DNA of 64,000 nt, taken from assembly GCA_033283325.1 (NCBI GenBank), contig JAWMQO010000001.1:806001-870000 (forward strand). Direction: 5' to 3'. Of this stretch, positions 52,409 to 61,225 are shown piece after piece (the stretch's first letter is position 1; the number at the start of each line of letters is the position of its first letter). The notes under the pieces were generated by a model, which saw only the letters and a program-made list of their open reading frames with translations, ran no database searches and was not told the origin of the DNA. The translations under genes and the position numbers were made by a program. This DNA is from Mangrovimicrobium sp033283325. Its GTDB lineage: Bacteria > Pseudomonadota > Gammaproteobacteria > Pseudomonadales > Halieaceae.

Positions 52409-52891
52409 TTAGTTTTGGGTGTCTGGATTTCGAGGTAAGGGCTTGTCGGTGTATTCACCTAATCCCACTCGAAACTGTGTATCACCTGAATCTCTGCGAT
52501 ATTTTAGTTCTCGCTTCAGTGCGGCGAACATTGCACTTTCAGACTTTTTATACCTTTCCGAGACAAACTTAAGCGCCTTGGAACGGGTCATTTTTTCATC
52601 GTAAAAGTCTCCCGCTAATGCGGAAAGATAGTCTTCGAAATATAGATCCTCTGCATTACGCTTCGGCAGCAACTTGGAGATCGCTTCTCGAAGCTGTCTA
52701 CTTTCCTGCTCAATAGCTTCGTAATGAGGAGCCAATAATATGTACTTTTGTACTTCGTTTGCCAACTCGGCTAAGTGTTTGGCGGAAATATCTACTTTGT
52801 CATCTCGGCACTTATGTTGTTGAAGGTATGATCCATCGCTGCCCAAAGCTTGAAATGCAGCCCGCAGTGCCTGACTTAGCTTATCGCTCAT
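52409..52891 (-). CDS. hypothetical element protein
   Basis: A 160-residue helical, charged protein ('HLAELANEVQKYILLAPHYE', 'RELKYRRDSGD'). No family recognised. Its ATG overlaps the integrase stop (ATGA), so it is translated from the integrase message. GC is lower than in the integrase. Confidence 0.55.
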   Translation of the reverse strand: MSDKLSQALRAAFQALGSDGSYLQQHKCRDDKVDISAKHLAELANEVQKYILLAPHYEAIEQESRQLREAISKLLPKRNAEDLYFEDYLSALAGDFYDEKMTRSKALKFVSERYKKSESAMFAALKRELKYRRDSGDTQFRVGLGEYTDKPLPRNPDTQN

Positions 52892-54162
52892 TTTCCACCC
52901 CCGAATGCCTTTTCTAGCGCAGCCGCTTTGTGATCCGGCGACAGGTGGGCGTAGATCAGGGTCATTTTTATATCGGAGTGAGTCATCAACTCCCGAACAG
53001 TGTTTATATCCACGCCAGCCATTACAAGTCGAGAGGCGAAGGTGTGCCGCAGGTCGTGAAAGCGAAAGCCTTTGATACCTGCATCGCTCAAGATCGTCTC
53101 AAAGCCCTTCTTAACATCCGTCAGAGGACCTCCGGTGATGGGGGAGGGCAGGACGTAGGGTGATTCCCCCCGCTGCTCGTGGCACTGCTTGAGGACCTTG
53201 TACGCCTCAGGGGAGAGTGGGAGTACAGCGGGCTCCAGTTTCTTTCCCGCCTTGCGTTTGGAGTGTGAGGTTTTGCCGATGATCTTCCGTATTTGCCGCC
53301 GCCCCAGGTCAACGTGATCCCATTGGAGAGTGAACAGATCCCCTCGGCGCAAACCCGTATTGAGGGCCAGCAGGATCAGGGGCTTTAGGTGGTCGGCGTA
53401 TTCGTCGGCCCCTATGGCGGGGGAGAGGGCCTTTCCACGCTCCCGCTGCCACTGGCGCATATTCTCCCGGCTTTGCCTTAGATCGCCCTCTCTGGCCTCC
53501 AGAGCCTCCCTGAGGCGCTTTTCCTCGCCTTCTGAGAGGTAGCGCACCTTGGCCTCGCTCCCGCTCTCAGACAAGCTGGCTTTCACTTTGTACTGGGTTA
53601 GCTGGTGGCGGGGAATGATCTTGTTGGCAACTGCGTGATTGAGCAGGGCTTTCAGGTAGGTCAGTTCCCGGCGGCGAGTCTCAACGGAGACGCTTGTGCG
53701 CTCCCGCTGCCACTTGGCCATGTCTAGCTCAGTAATGTCCGTCATGGGCTTGTCGAGGACATGGTGGAATACCTTTCGGATACGGGCGAGCATATCCTTG
53801 TGGCTGGCAATGTTGGCCTCGGCGTGGGCCTTGAAGGGGCCTTCGAGGTAGCTCCGCAGGGTAGTGTCTTTGAGAATGCGCTTCAGGCGGCGCTCAGCCT
53901 GGAAGTCGTGACCGTCCGCCGCTTGGCCTAGGATTGTTTTGGCCTTCTTCCTGGCCTTCTTTAGGGTGTAGGCACTAGCGTCTCCAATGCGTTCCCGTTT
54001 CCCTCGGGCGATCTCGACATAGTAGGTTTTTTTGCCGCTGGGCTGGATTCGAACCAGCAGCCCTGTCACGGATTCTTTGCCGCCCTTGTCCCGTACCTCA
54101 TAGGGGCCGCTAGGTCTGGGATCAAATCCCGGTACACTTTTTTCGGTGAGGGTGGCCGCCAT
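52888..54162 (-). CDS. int: tyrosine integrase of the satellite
   Basis: A 424-residue protein. The N-terminal arm-binding region starts 'GPYEVRDKGGKESVTGLLVR'. The SAM-like core-binding domain is at about 95-185. The catalytic domain has Arg in 'NTGLRRGDLFTLQWDHVD', Lys in 'IGKTSHSKR', 'HDLRHTFAS' with His and Arg, then His and Tyr in 'LMTHSDIKMTLIYAHLS'. All active-site residues are present. It lies 140 bp from attR and would recombine the 45-bp tRNA-Arg core. Confidence 0.95.
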   Translation of the reverse strand: MAATLTEKSVPGFDPRPSGPYEVRDKGGKESVTGLLVRIQPSGKKTYYVEIARGKRERIGDASAYTLKKARKKAKTILGQAADGHDFQAERRLKRILKDTTLRSYLEGPFKAHAEANIASHKDMLARIRKVFHHVLDKPMTDITELDMAKWQRERTSVSVETRRRELTYLKALLNHAVANKIIPRHQLTQYKVKASLSESGSEAKVRYLSEGEEKRLREALEAREGDLRQSRENMRQWQRERGKALSPAIGADEYADHLKPLILLALNTGLRRGDLFTLQWDHVDLGRRQIRKIIGKTSHSKRKAGKKLEPAVLPLSPEAYKVLKQCHEQRGESPYVLPSPITGGPLTDVKKGFETILSDAGIKGFRFHDLRHTFASRLVMAGVDINTVRELMTHSDIKMTLIYAHLSPDHKAAALEKAFGGGK

Positions 54163-54300
54163 CGTCTACACTTCCGTAAGTGCAATGTAAGTGCAAAAGA
54201 TGGTAGCATGAGCAAATCCCGACAAACAGAGAAAAACGTAAGTAACTGTTTAGTGGGGTTTTATTTCTCCAGGTGCTTGATTGTATTGAGGGTATTTTCC

Positions 54301-54345
54301 GCCTTCTAAGCCGTGGGTCGAGGGTTCGAATCCTTCTACCCCCGC
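54301..54345 (+). repeat. attR, duplicated 3' half of tRNA-Arg
   Basis: 45 bases identical to 43776-43820, without the tRNA 5' half. It is followed by 'aattcag' rather than 'CA', so the resident 3' end does not encode a full CCA. A terminator follows 53 bp on, as would suit the original tRNA gene. Confidence 0.92.
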
Positions 54346-54397
54346 AATTCAGCCTGCGCCTCGGGGAACTCCCCGGAGGCTGGTCCCAGAAGAAAGA

Positions 54398-54422
54398 AGC
54401 CCGCATTCAGCGGGCTTTTTTC
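54398..54422 (+). terminator. rho-independent terminator, probably of the original tRNA-Arg transcript
   Basis: 'agcccgcattcagcgggct' forms a seven-pair stem with a five-base loop followed by TTTTTT. It lies downstream of attR with no complete gene between, so it most likely ended the tRNA-Arg transcript before the element inserted. Confidence 0.88.
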
Positions 54423-54535
54423 GTTCCAGGGTATAGCGATTGCTTAAAAACACAGGTCTATAATCACTCTGGAGATTGACCCCAGCGCGTTTTTCCCGGC
54501 GCTGGTCTGCTAACAGATGAGTGAGGGATCACGCG

Positions 54536-55591
54536 ATGGGCATCAAGGTTGGCGCAGTTGAATTCTATGCCGGGCCCCGGCATGTCGGCGGGCCGGACAA
54601 TCTGGAACAAGTTATCGTCGATTTCATCAACGCTGCGCAAAAGCGGCTCGAGATCGCCGTGCAGGAACTCGAGAGCAAGGAAATTGCCCAGGCCATCATC
54701 GACGCGCGCCGGCGCAAGGTCCTGGTCAGGCTGGTGATTGAACAGAGCTACCTGCGGCGCACGCCACCCAAGGATGATCCCTGGGAATCCGGCGGGAAGA
54801 ACGAGCCCAACCGGGCGGTACACGACGCCATCCTGAGAACCAACATCGACGTCAAGGTGGACTACAACAGCAGCATTTTCCACCAGAAGCTGATCATCCG
54901 TGACGGGCAGTCGGTCCTCACCGGCTCTACCAATTTCACCCCGACCGGCACCCACCACAATCTCAATCACATCGTCATCATCCACGACGAAAAGGTAGCG
55001 AAAATCTACGGTCGGGAATACAGGGAAATCCAGAAGGGCCACTTCGGCAAGCGCAACGAGGGCCACGACCCCAAGCCCGCGCAAGTGGTGGTTTCCGATG
55101 TGCCGCTCAAGGTGTTGTTCGCACCGGACCACAATCCCGAGATGGAGATCATGAAGCAGATGATGAAGGCGCGCTCGCGAATCGACTTCGCCATTTTCAC
55201 CTTTGCAAAGAGCTCGGGTATCGACGACACGATGCTGCGGCTGCTCGACCTGAACATGCCCATTCGCGGCGCCTTCGATGGCGGCCAGGGTTTTCGCGAG
55301 TGGTCACCGATTCCTGACATCGCCGCGAAGGGCGCTGACCTGCATGTGGTGAAGAAGGGGGGAGGCATCGGCAAACTCCACCACAAGCTGATGGTCCTCG
55401 ACGACAGCGTGGTGATTGCAGGTTCCTTCAACTATACGGGGCCCGCCAACATGCTCAACGATGAGAACATCATCATTATTGGCGACCTTGAAGCCACTAC
55501 TGTTCGGCAGAAACGGGCCCAGGACAAAATAGCGCGATTCGCCAGGGCTGAGATCGACCGGATAATCCAGCAACACGGCGCGCCCATCTAG
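54536..55591 (+). CDS. phospholipase D-family protein (two HKD motifs)
   Basis: 351 residues from ATG 54536, with 'gaggg' upstream; GTG 54521 is an alternative. The two catalytic motifs are 'FHQKLIIRDGQSVLTGSTNF' (about 122) and 'LHHKLMVLDDSVVIAGSFNY' (about 285). No signal peptide or membrane helix is visible, so it is cytoplasmic or leaderless. Soluble PLD-like proteins can be phosphodiesterases, nucleases or transphosphatidylases, and the substrate is not evident. It lies just outside attR and is not part of the element. Confidence 0.85.
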   Translation: MGIKVGAVEFYAGPRHVGGPDNLEQVIVDFINAAQKRLEIAVQELESKEIAQAIIDARRRKVLVRLVIEQSYLRRTPPKDDPWESGGKNEPNRAVHDAILRTNIDVKVDYNSSIFHQKLIIRDGQSVLTGSTNFTPTGTHHNLNHIVIIHDEKVAKIYGREYREIQKGHFGKRNEGHDPKPAQVVVSDVPLKVLFAPDHNPEMEIMKQMMKARSRIDFAIFTFAKSSGIDDTMLRLLDLNMPIRGAFDGGQGFREWSPIPDIAAKGADLHVVKKGGGIGKLHHKLMVLDDSVVIAGSFNYTGPANMLNDENIIIIGDLEATTVRQKRAQDKIARFARAEIDRIIQQHGAPI

Positions 55592-55778
55592 CGCGTGGAG
55601 GCCTGTACCTTTCGCCCTGCAGAGTAGCGGTAGTGGAATTTTCACGCTTGTCTCGTCAATGTCACTGGCCCATCATCACAGGCTGTCCCGACCATTCAGC
55701 TTCCTGTGGTGAAGGGCATCGTGAGACTGGAGAAATTCGCTGGAGACATCCGATAATCGAACAGCAAAGGAGTGTTAA

Positions 55779-56363
55779 ATGAATCGTCGCTACCTTTTAC
55801 CCCTCGCACCTGTCGCAGTCTGCCTCGGCCTTGGCATCGCCGGGCCAGCCTGGTCCCAGGCTTCCCTGCCTTTCGCCAAGGCTTTTAACCCGGGCTCGAT
55901 CCTGGCGGGTGGAACCAGCAATCTGCTGTTGGCCATAGACAATATCAATGGCGGGGTGGCCGTCACCAACCTGGCTGTCATCGATAATCTCCCTGCGGGA
56001 ATGGTGGTAGCCAATCCCTCCAATGCCGCCACTACGTGTACCGGCGGTACCCTGACGGCAGTCGCGGGAAGTGGCACGATCACCTATACCGGTGGCAGCC
56101 TCGGGGCGAACGCCTACTGTGAAATCTCGGTGGATGTGACCGTGGCCAGCGCCGGCACCTACGTCAACACGACCGGCGACCTGACCTCCAGCCTCGGTAA
56201 CAGTGGCCCGGCCACCGCGACTCTGCTGGCGACGGCAACACCGCCACCGCCTCCGCCGACAGCTGCGCCGACAGCTGTACCGGGCCTTCCCCTGTTCGGC
56301 ATGCTTGCCCTGGGTGGCATTCTCGCCGGCCTCGCTGCACGCACCCTGCGCAAGCGAGGCTAG
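55779..56363 (+). CDS. exported DUF11-like domain protein with sorting tail
   Basis: 194 residues, 'aaaggag' upstream. A signal peptide ends 'AWSQAS'. One DUF11-like/DUF7933 domain follows ('FAKAFNPGSILAGGTSNLLL', 'NLAVIDNLPAGMVVANPSNA') with a Cys pair. A Pro-rich linker leads to 'AVPGLPLFGMLALGGILAGL' and 'RTLRKRG', an exosortase-type tail. Probably surface-displayed. It is the shortest of the sorting-tail proteins here. Confidence 0.8.
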   Translation: MNRRYLLPLAPVAVCLGLGIAGPAWSQASLPFAKAFNPGSILAGGTSNLLLAIDNINGGVAVTNLAVIDNLPAGMVVANPSNAATTCTGGTLTAVAGSGTITYTGGSLGANAYCEISVDVTVASAGTYVNTTGDLTSSLGNSGPATATLLATATPPPPPPTAAPTAVPGLPLFGMLALGGILAGLAARTLRKRG

Positions 56364-56606
56364 ACCACGGGGTGTTTGCCGGCGGAGCAGGGCTCGAGCG
56401 CCGCTCCGCTGGCACCCTTTCCCGGCACCTCTCCCGGCCCTTCTCCCAGCCAGCGAACCTGGCGTCGCCGCTGCTTCGGCGCAAACGTCTGTTTAGCCGC
56501 TAGCTGGCATTGGTGGTCTACACTGCTCTGATACCAGCGAACGAATGCGCATGCGGCCAATCACAGCTGCGATAGCCACTGTTCGTCAAGTAGCTAGCAG
56601 AAACTC

Positions 56607-58070
56607 TTGGCAAAGCCTAATTTTCTTCCGGGTGAAGTGAAACTGAAAAGAAAAGGAATGATCGGAGCGATAGTAACTGCCTTTTACGTGGCGGGTTTCC
56701 TCATGGCGCTGCACGCGGCGATGACGAGCCGCACTCCTACGGGCGCAGTTGCCTGGAGCGTATCCCTGGTCAGCATGCCGTTTGTCTCCGTTCCCGCCTA
56801 TGCGGTTTTTGGCAGGAATCGCTTTGAAGGCAGGGCTGCCGCCTTTGAAGAACAGGCGGAGCGGATCGATCGCATCCTCGCCGGATACCGCGAGCATCTC
56901 GAACCCTGGCGAGTGCCCGAGCACCAGTCTCCGTCGTGGCATAACGCGGTATACCGAATTTCGGAGCATGAACTCGTCACCGGTAACGCCGTTGACCTGC
57001 TTATCGATGGCGCGACCACTTTCGACAGCATTCTCGAGGGCATCGCCCAGGCGGAACAGTACGTCCTCTTCCAGTTTTACATGATCCACGACGACGGCCT
57101 CGGGCGCCGGGTGAAGGATGCGCTCAAGGAGCGGGCCCGCTCCGGTGTAAAGGTGATCGTGCTCTACGATGAGGTCGGCAGCTCCGGCCTGCCGGACTCA
57201 TACATTGAAGACCTGCGGGCAGCAGGCGTCGAAGTGAGTGCCTTTAAACCTACCCAGGGGTGGCAGAACCGCTTCCAGCTGAATTTTCGCAATCATCGAA
57301 AGATGGTGGTGGTCGATGGGCGAACCGCTTGGGTCGGCGGCCACAACGTCGGCGACGAATACCTCGGGTTGGACCCGGATTTCAGCCCCTGGCGCGATAC
57401 CCATGTGAAAATCGAGGGGCCCGCTGCACTGCAGGTACAGTTGACGATACTGTCCGACTGGTACTGGGCAACGCGGGAAATTCCCCAGGTAAGTTGGGCG
57501 CCACAGGCGTCCGGCGATAGCAATCAGCAGCTTATGGTCCTGCCTACCGCGCCGACGGGACAACTCGAAACAGCCAGCCTGTTTTTTGTCGCCGCACTGA
57601 ACGGCGCGCGTGAGCGTATCTGGTTGTCGGCGCCTTATTTCGTTCCCGATGAGGCGGTGCTAAAGGCCCTGCAGCTTGCGGCCTTGCGCGGTGTCGACGT
57701 TCGCGTCATCACCACGGGCAAACCGGACAGCTGGCCGGTCTACCTGGCCGCCTTCCACTACATCGAGGAATTGCGCGGCCTGGGTATCCGCTTCTATGCC
57801 TATAAGCCCGGTTTCCTGCATGAAAAGGTCATGCTGGTCGACGACGAGATCGCCAGTGTCGGCACACACAATTTCGACAACCGTTCCTTCCGCCTGAACT
57901 TCGAGGTGGCGGCGGTGGTGGTGGATAGGGAATTCGCTGGTGAAATGGCCGCGATGTTCGAAAAAGACTTCGCGCACGCTGAGGAAATAGACGCGGATGC
58001 CTTAGCGGATCGCCCCCTCTGGTGGCAGCTCGCGGTAAAAGTATCCCGGCTGGCAGCCCCTGTACTGTAG
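56607..58070 (+). CDS. cls: cardiolipin synthase
   Basis: 487 residues from TTG 56607; GTG 56637 or ATG 56658 (with 'aaaagga' upstream) are plausible, so the start is uncertain. Two N-terminal membrane helices precede paired PLD domains with 'NHRKMVVVDGRTAWVGGHN' (about 235) and 'LHEKVMLVDDEIASVGTHN' (about 410). It condenses phosphatidylglycerol into cardiolipin at the inner membrane. It lies near another PLD-family gene (54536) but belongs to a different subfamily. Confidence 0.92.
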   Translation: MAKPNFLPGEVKLKRKGMIGAIVTAFYVAGFLMALHAAMTSRTPTGAVAWSVSLVSMPFVSVPAYAVFGRNRFEGRAAAFEEQAERIDRILAGYREHLEPWRVPEHQSPSWHNAVYRISEHELVTGNAVDLLIDGATTFDSILEGIAQAEQYVLFQFYMIHDDGLGRRVKDALKERARSGVKVIVLYDEVGSSGLPDSYIEDLRAAGVEVSAFKPTQGWQNRFQLNFRNHRKMVVVDGRTAWVGGHNVGDEYLGLDPDFSPWRDTHVKIEGPAALQVQLTILSDWYWATREIPQVSWAPQASGDSNQQLMVLPTAPTGQLETASLFFVAALNGARERIWLSAPYFVPDEAVLKALQLAALRGVDVRVITTGKPDSWPVYLAAFHYIEELRGLGIRFYAYKPGFLHEKVMLVDDEIASVGTHNFDNRSFRLNFEVAAVVVDREFAGEMAAMFEKDFAHAEEIDADALADRPLWWQLAVKVSRLAAPVL

Positions 58071-58124
58071 GAACCATCTTCGCGCTACACTGCGGGAGAT
58101 CTTCCCGCACTAGGAGAATAGTCT

Positions 58125-59063
58125 ATGCCGCTGAAACCCCTTTGCCTGAGCCTGAGCCTCGCCCTGTCTTTGGCGCCACAAACGCTGCTGGCGGGCGAGG
58201 CGCCCCAAAGCGGCGAAGCGCCGCCGGGCCTGGTAGAATTGCGCGCGGTGGGAATGCAATTTGAAGGCCCCCGGGAGATAGCATCGGGCTGGACCACTTT
58301 CCGCTTCGTGAACGCCTCCGCGTTTACCCATTTTGCCCTCATTGACGCACCGCCGGAGGGTGTCAGCATCGAGCAGTTCTCCAGCGAACTCGCCGGGCCC
58401 TTCCAGCTCCTGATGGACGCCATGAACGCGGGCGACGATGCCGCGGCTGAAGCCGCACTGGCGAAATTTCCCCCCTGGCTGGCGGAACTGGGCCGCGCGG
58501 GTGGGCCGGGTTTGCTCTCGCCGGGGCTGACTGGTGAAACCACGGTTTACCTGGCGCCCGGCGACTACATCGTCGAGTGCTATATCAAGAAAAACGGTGT
58601 ATTCCACACTACGAGCCCCGCTGAAGGCCAGATCGGGATGCTGCACGCCTTGAGCGTGACTGAAGCGTCGAACGGCGCCGAAGAACCTGAGGCCAACGCG
58701 ATCCTTACACTGCGTAATGCCGGGTTTGAACTGGAGGGCGGTGAACTGCTTGCCGGGCGCAACACGATTCGCGTCGACTTCGTCGAGCAGCAGGCCCTGC
58801 CAACCTACGTCGGCAACGACGTTCACCTGATGCGTGTCGGCAGTGCGGTGGATATCGCCATGGCCGACGTGTGGATGGACTGGAGTTCTCGCGACGGCCT
58901 GCAGGACCCGAGCCCCGTGCAGTTTCTCGGCGGCGTGCATGACATGCCCGCCGGCAGCCACGCCTATTTCAGCGTCGACCTCGCCCCCGGCAAGTACGCA
59001 TTCATCGCCGAGATGCCGGCCCCGCTGGCCGCGGGTTTCACGCTTACCTTCGAGGTGGAATAG
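58125..59063 (+). CDS. secreted protein with two cupredoxin-like domains
   Basis: A 312-residue protein. A signal peptide ends 'LLAGEAP'. Two similar beta-sandwich units follow: 'MQFEGPREIASGWTTFRFVN' ending 'VYLAPGDYIVECYI', and 'FELEGGELLAGRNTIRVDFV' ending 'VDLAPGKYAFIAEM'. This resembles plastocyanin/nitrosocyanin-type folds. The His/Cys/Met copper ligands are not obvious in the right order, so metal binding is doubtful. Function unknown. Confidence 0.65.
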   Translation: MPLKPLCLSLSLALSLAPQTLLAGEAPQSGEAPPGLVELRAVGMQFEGPREIASGWTTFRFVNASAFTHFALIDAPPEGVSIEQFSSELAGPFQLLMDAMNAGDDAAAEAALAKFPPWLAELGRAGGPGLLSPGLTGETTVYLAPGDYIVECYIKKNGVFHTTSPAEGQIGMLHALSVTEASNGAEEPEANAILTLRNAGFELEGGELLAGRNTIRVDFVEQQALPTYVGNDVHLMRVGSAVDIAMADVWMDWSSRDGLQDPSPVQFLGGVHDMPAGSHAYFSVDLAPGKYAFIAEMPAPLAAGFTLTFEVE

Positions 59064-59110
59064 CGGCGTGGCGACGGTTTGCCAGAACGGATGGGGAAGG
59101 GGAGCGGGGC

Positions 59111-59491
59111 ATGACTGAGAAGTTATTGCCAGACGCGCTTAAATACATCAGTTTTTCCACCCTGCGCAGGAATGGCAACTGGGTGGATACGCCGGTGTGG
59201 TTCGCGCCCGCGGCTGACTGCTACTACGTATTCAGCGCCGGGAACGCGGGGAAGGTGAAGCGGCTGCGCAACTTCAGCCAGTGCCGGGTCGCGCCCTGCA
59301 CATTCAATGGCAGCCTCACTGGCGAGCATCTCGCGGGGACTGCGTGGCTGGTGACGGAGGCGGAAGAGGCGGGCAAAGCACTTCAGGCCCTGCGCGACAA
59401 GTACGGCTGGCAGATGCGTGTCACCGATTTCGGCGCAAAGCTCAGCGGGCGTTTCGACAGGCGCCAGTACATCGGCTTCCGCCTCGACTGA
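59111..59491 (+). CDS. PPOX-class flavin/F420-dependent oxidoreductase-like protein
   Basis: A 126-residue split-barrel protein. 'YISFSTLRRNGNWVDTPVWF' and 'AGNAGKVKRLRNFSQCRVAP' followed by 'LAGTAWLV' match the pyridoxamine-5'-phosphate-oxidase-like F420 family ('SFxTxRxdGxpxxtPVWfa'). It may reduce small molecules with F420 or FMN. The gene starts 47 bp after the cupredoxin-like gene. Confidence 0.85.
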   Translation: MTEKLLPDALKYISFSTLRRNGNWVDTPVWFAPAADCYYVFSAGNAGKVKRLRNFSQCRVAPCTFNGSLTGEHLAGTAWLVTEAEEAGKALQALRDKYGWQMRVTDFGAKLSGRFDRRQYIGFRLD

Positions 59492-59531
59492 GAGAGCCGC
59501 GGCCCTGCAGCTGCGCCGCAGGCTGAAAACT

Positions 59532-60827
59532 TTAGTTCGCCTGCAGCGGTATATCCAGCGTGTCCTGCCAGGTGTTGAGGCCTGCCCGCGGATTGAGGTC
59601 CTCGTCGTAGAGCCCGATGTCCTTCCAGATGGCAGAAAGGTCATCCTGCCCGAGGGCGCCGTGCCAGAAGGCGTCGAAATCCACCGCTTCATACCAGATG
59701 ACGAATTGCGCATCGAGCGCGCCCGCCTCTTCGAGCAATTTGGCCACGTATGCGTCCTGCATCTGGGTATCGCTGGTGACGCTGAGCTCCAGGTTGGGTA
59801 TGTCCAGGTTCTCCGCGGCCCAGCCGGTTTCGGTGATGGCCAGCGCCTTGCCCGGGGCGATCTCCTGTACCTGGCTGAGCCAGTTATCGGGCAGGGTTTC
59901 TACAGTCGTACCGTTTTCGCTGTAGAAAAACGCGTAGGGGTAGATACTGACCCCGACGACATCCACGTAGTCCGCGATGCGGGCAAAGCCTTCTATCAGT
60001 GTGTCGTTGCTGTCGAACTCCGGGTTTCTCAGGGAGAGCGAGACCACCAGGGGCAGGTCGGGGTGGACGTCCTTGATACCGCTGTAGACCTGCTGGGCGA
60101 ACACAACGAACTGGTCGAAGCCCGCCGGGTTATCGCGCATGAGTTCACTGATTTCGGTGCTGTAGCTGAAATAATCGGGCTGGAACTGCTCGATCATGTC
60201 CAGTGAGTAGTTGATAAATGCCGTGATGACTTCCTCGTCATCGAAAGAGCGAGCGCTCCAGTCACCGCCGCGGGCTACCGTGCCATTACTTGACCAGGTG
60301 CCGATCAGTTCGTCGCGCAACATGCTCAGGGAATCGATGGCGAGGAAAACGGCCTGGTCTTCCAGGGTGCGGGACAGGCGCCCCTCGATCTCGTTGGTCA
60401 CGTGGCTGGGGTAGGGCAGGTCGAGGTAGGCTTCCTCCCAGGGCAGGCCAAGTGACAGGTGGTGGGCGATGATGTCGCCGTGCGTGTGGATCAGGTCATA
60501 AGTGTTGTTGATCGCCTCGGCCGTTGCGTCATAAGGCCAGGGAGTGAAACCCATATGGAAGGATCTGGAAGGGCTGGTATCGACGGGATCGGTGGGAGTT
60601 TCCTCGCCGCCGCCTGCACCAGTATCCGCCGGATCGCTACTGCTCTCGCAGGCGGCCGCCTTCTTGCCCTTGCCCTTGCACGCCGTGGTGTCCGTATCGC
60701 TGGTGCTGGCCTGGGTCTCGCTATCGAGTGTCGTATTCTTGCCCGATTTCGGATTGGGTGCCGCCAGGGTGATGGCTGTCGCAATACCCATCACCAGAAC
60801 GGCTGCCAGTTTGACCGATTGTTTCAT
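59532..60827 (-). CDS. exported glycoside-hydrolase-like TIM-barrel protein under c-di-GMP riboswitch control
   Basis: A 431-residue protein. A signal peptide ends near 'AITLAAP'. A Thr/Asp/Gly-rich linker (to about 85) precedes a (beta/alpha)8-type domain starting 'MGFTPWPYDATAEAINNTYD'. Candidate catalytic acids are Glu in 'YFSYSTEISEL' and Glu in 'LAITETGWAA', in the strand-4/strand-7 arrangement of clan GH-A (GH53-like). It is likely to act on an extracellular glycan. Its 5' leader contains a GEMM riboswitch, so expression should follow c-di-GMP and a biofilm matrix role is inferred. No partner genes are apparent. Confidence 0.7.
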   Translation of the reverse strand: MKQSVKLAAVLVMGIATAITLAAPNPKSGKNTTLDSETQASTSDTDTTACKGKGKKAAACESSSDPADTGAGGGEETPTDPVDTSPSRSFHMGFTPWPYDATAEAINNTYDLIHTHGDIIAHHLSLGLPWEEAYLDLPYPSHVTNEIEGRLSRTLEDQAVFLAIDSLSMLRDELIGTWSSNGTVARGGDWSARSFDDEEVITAFINYSLDMIEQFQPDYFSYSTEISELMRDNPAGFDQFVVFAQQVYSGIKDVHPDLPLVVSLSLRNPEFDSNDTLIEGFARIADYVDVVGVSIYPYAFFYSENGTTVETLPDNWLSQVQEIAPGKALAITETGWAAENLDIPNLELSVTSDTQMQDAYVAKLLEEAGALDAQFVIWYEAVDFDAFWHGALGQDDLSAIWKDIGLYDEDLNPRAGLNTWQDTLDIPLQAN

Positions 60828-60889
60828 AGTCTGCTTCCCCCATCAGAGTCGAGGTGGATAGTCAGACGGAATTGAACAGCTCTGCGTCG

Positions 60890-60937
60890 ATAGAGCACGG
60901 TGCAGGTAGAGGCCAGGGCTGGCCCGCACGTGCTCTA
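60890..60937 (-). promoter_or_regulatory. expression-platform hairpin downstream of the riboswitch
   Basis: 'agagcacg' (about 60891-60898) and 'cgtgctct' (60929-60936) are perfectly complementary and can form a long stem between the aptamer and the ATG. The adjoining 'tagagc' bases also overlap the aptamer's 'gagctttcgctc' arm, so alternative pairing is possible. There is no long T-run, so it may act on translation or through rho. Confidence 0.45.
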
Positions 60938-61024
60938 CAAAGGCTCTGCAATCCCGCTGTCGTAGAGCTTTCGCTCCTTAGACCGGTGACTTTGCGTCCT
61001 CATCTTTCGATGAGTTTGCCGTTT
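60938..61024 (-). ncRNA. cyclic di-GMP-I (GEMM) riboswitch aptamer
   Basis: On the minus strand the leader reads 'acggcaaactcatcgaaaga' then 'tgaggacgcaaagtcaccgg' and 'tctaaggagcgaaagctc'. This is the GEMM-I core: GCAAAC, a GAAA tetraloop hairpin (CTCATC-GAAA-GATGAG), the invariant 'GGACGCAAAGtCaccGG', and the tetraloop-receptor-like 'CTAAGG' before a second stem capped by GAAA. It lies about 110 nt upstream of the glycosidase-like gene in the same direction. Ligand identity is from family knowledge. The rest of the 398-bp gap (61025-61225) shows nothing recognisable. Confidence 0.88.
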
Positions 61025-61225
61025 AAGTCGCCCCCATTTGCCGAGCGCAAAATTGCTGCGCTCACTACTCAGTCTAGGGTCGCAATTACGCAGTTCAATC
61101 GCTAATTGGACTTTTCAGCAGATTCGAGGATGAAGTTTTTGTGACTTTATGCTGACAGCAAATGAGGTCCCGCGGTCGAATTCATACACCCGGCGGGCGT
61201 ATTTCTCCAGCCGACCGGCGGGATA

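Noticed and set aside
54301..54345. Second tRNA-Arg gene
   Set aside because: Only the 3' half is present, with no acceptor 5' strand or D-arm; it is the attR duplicate.
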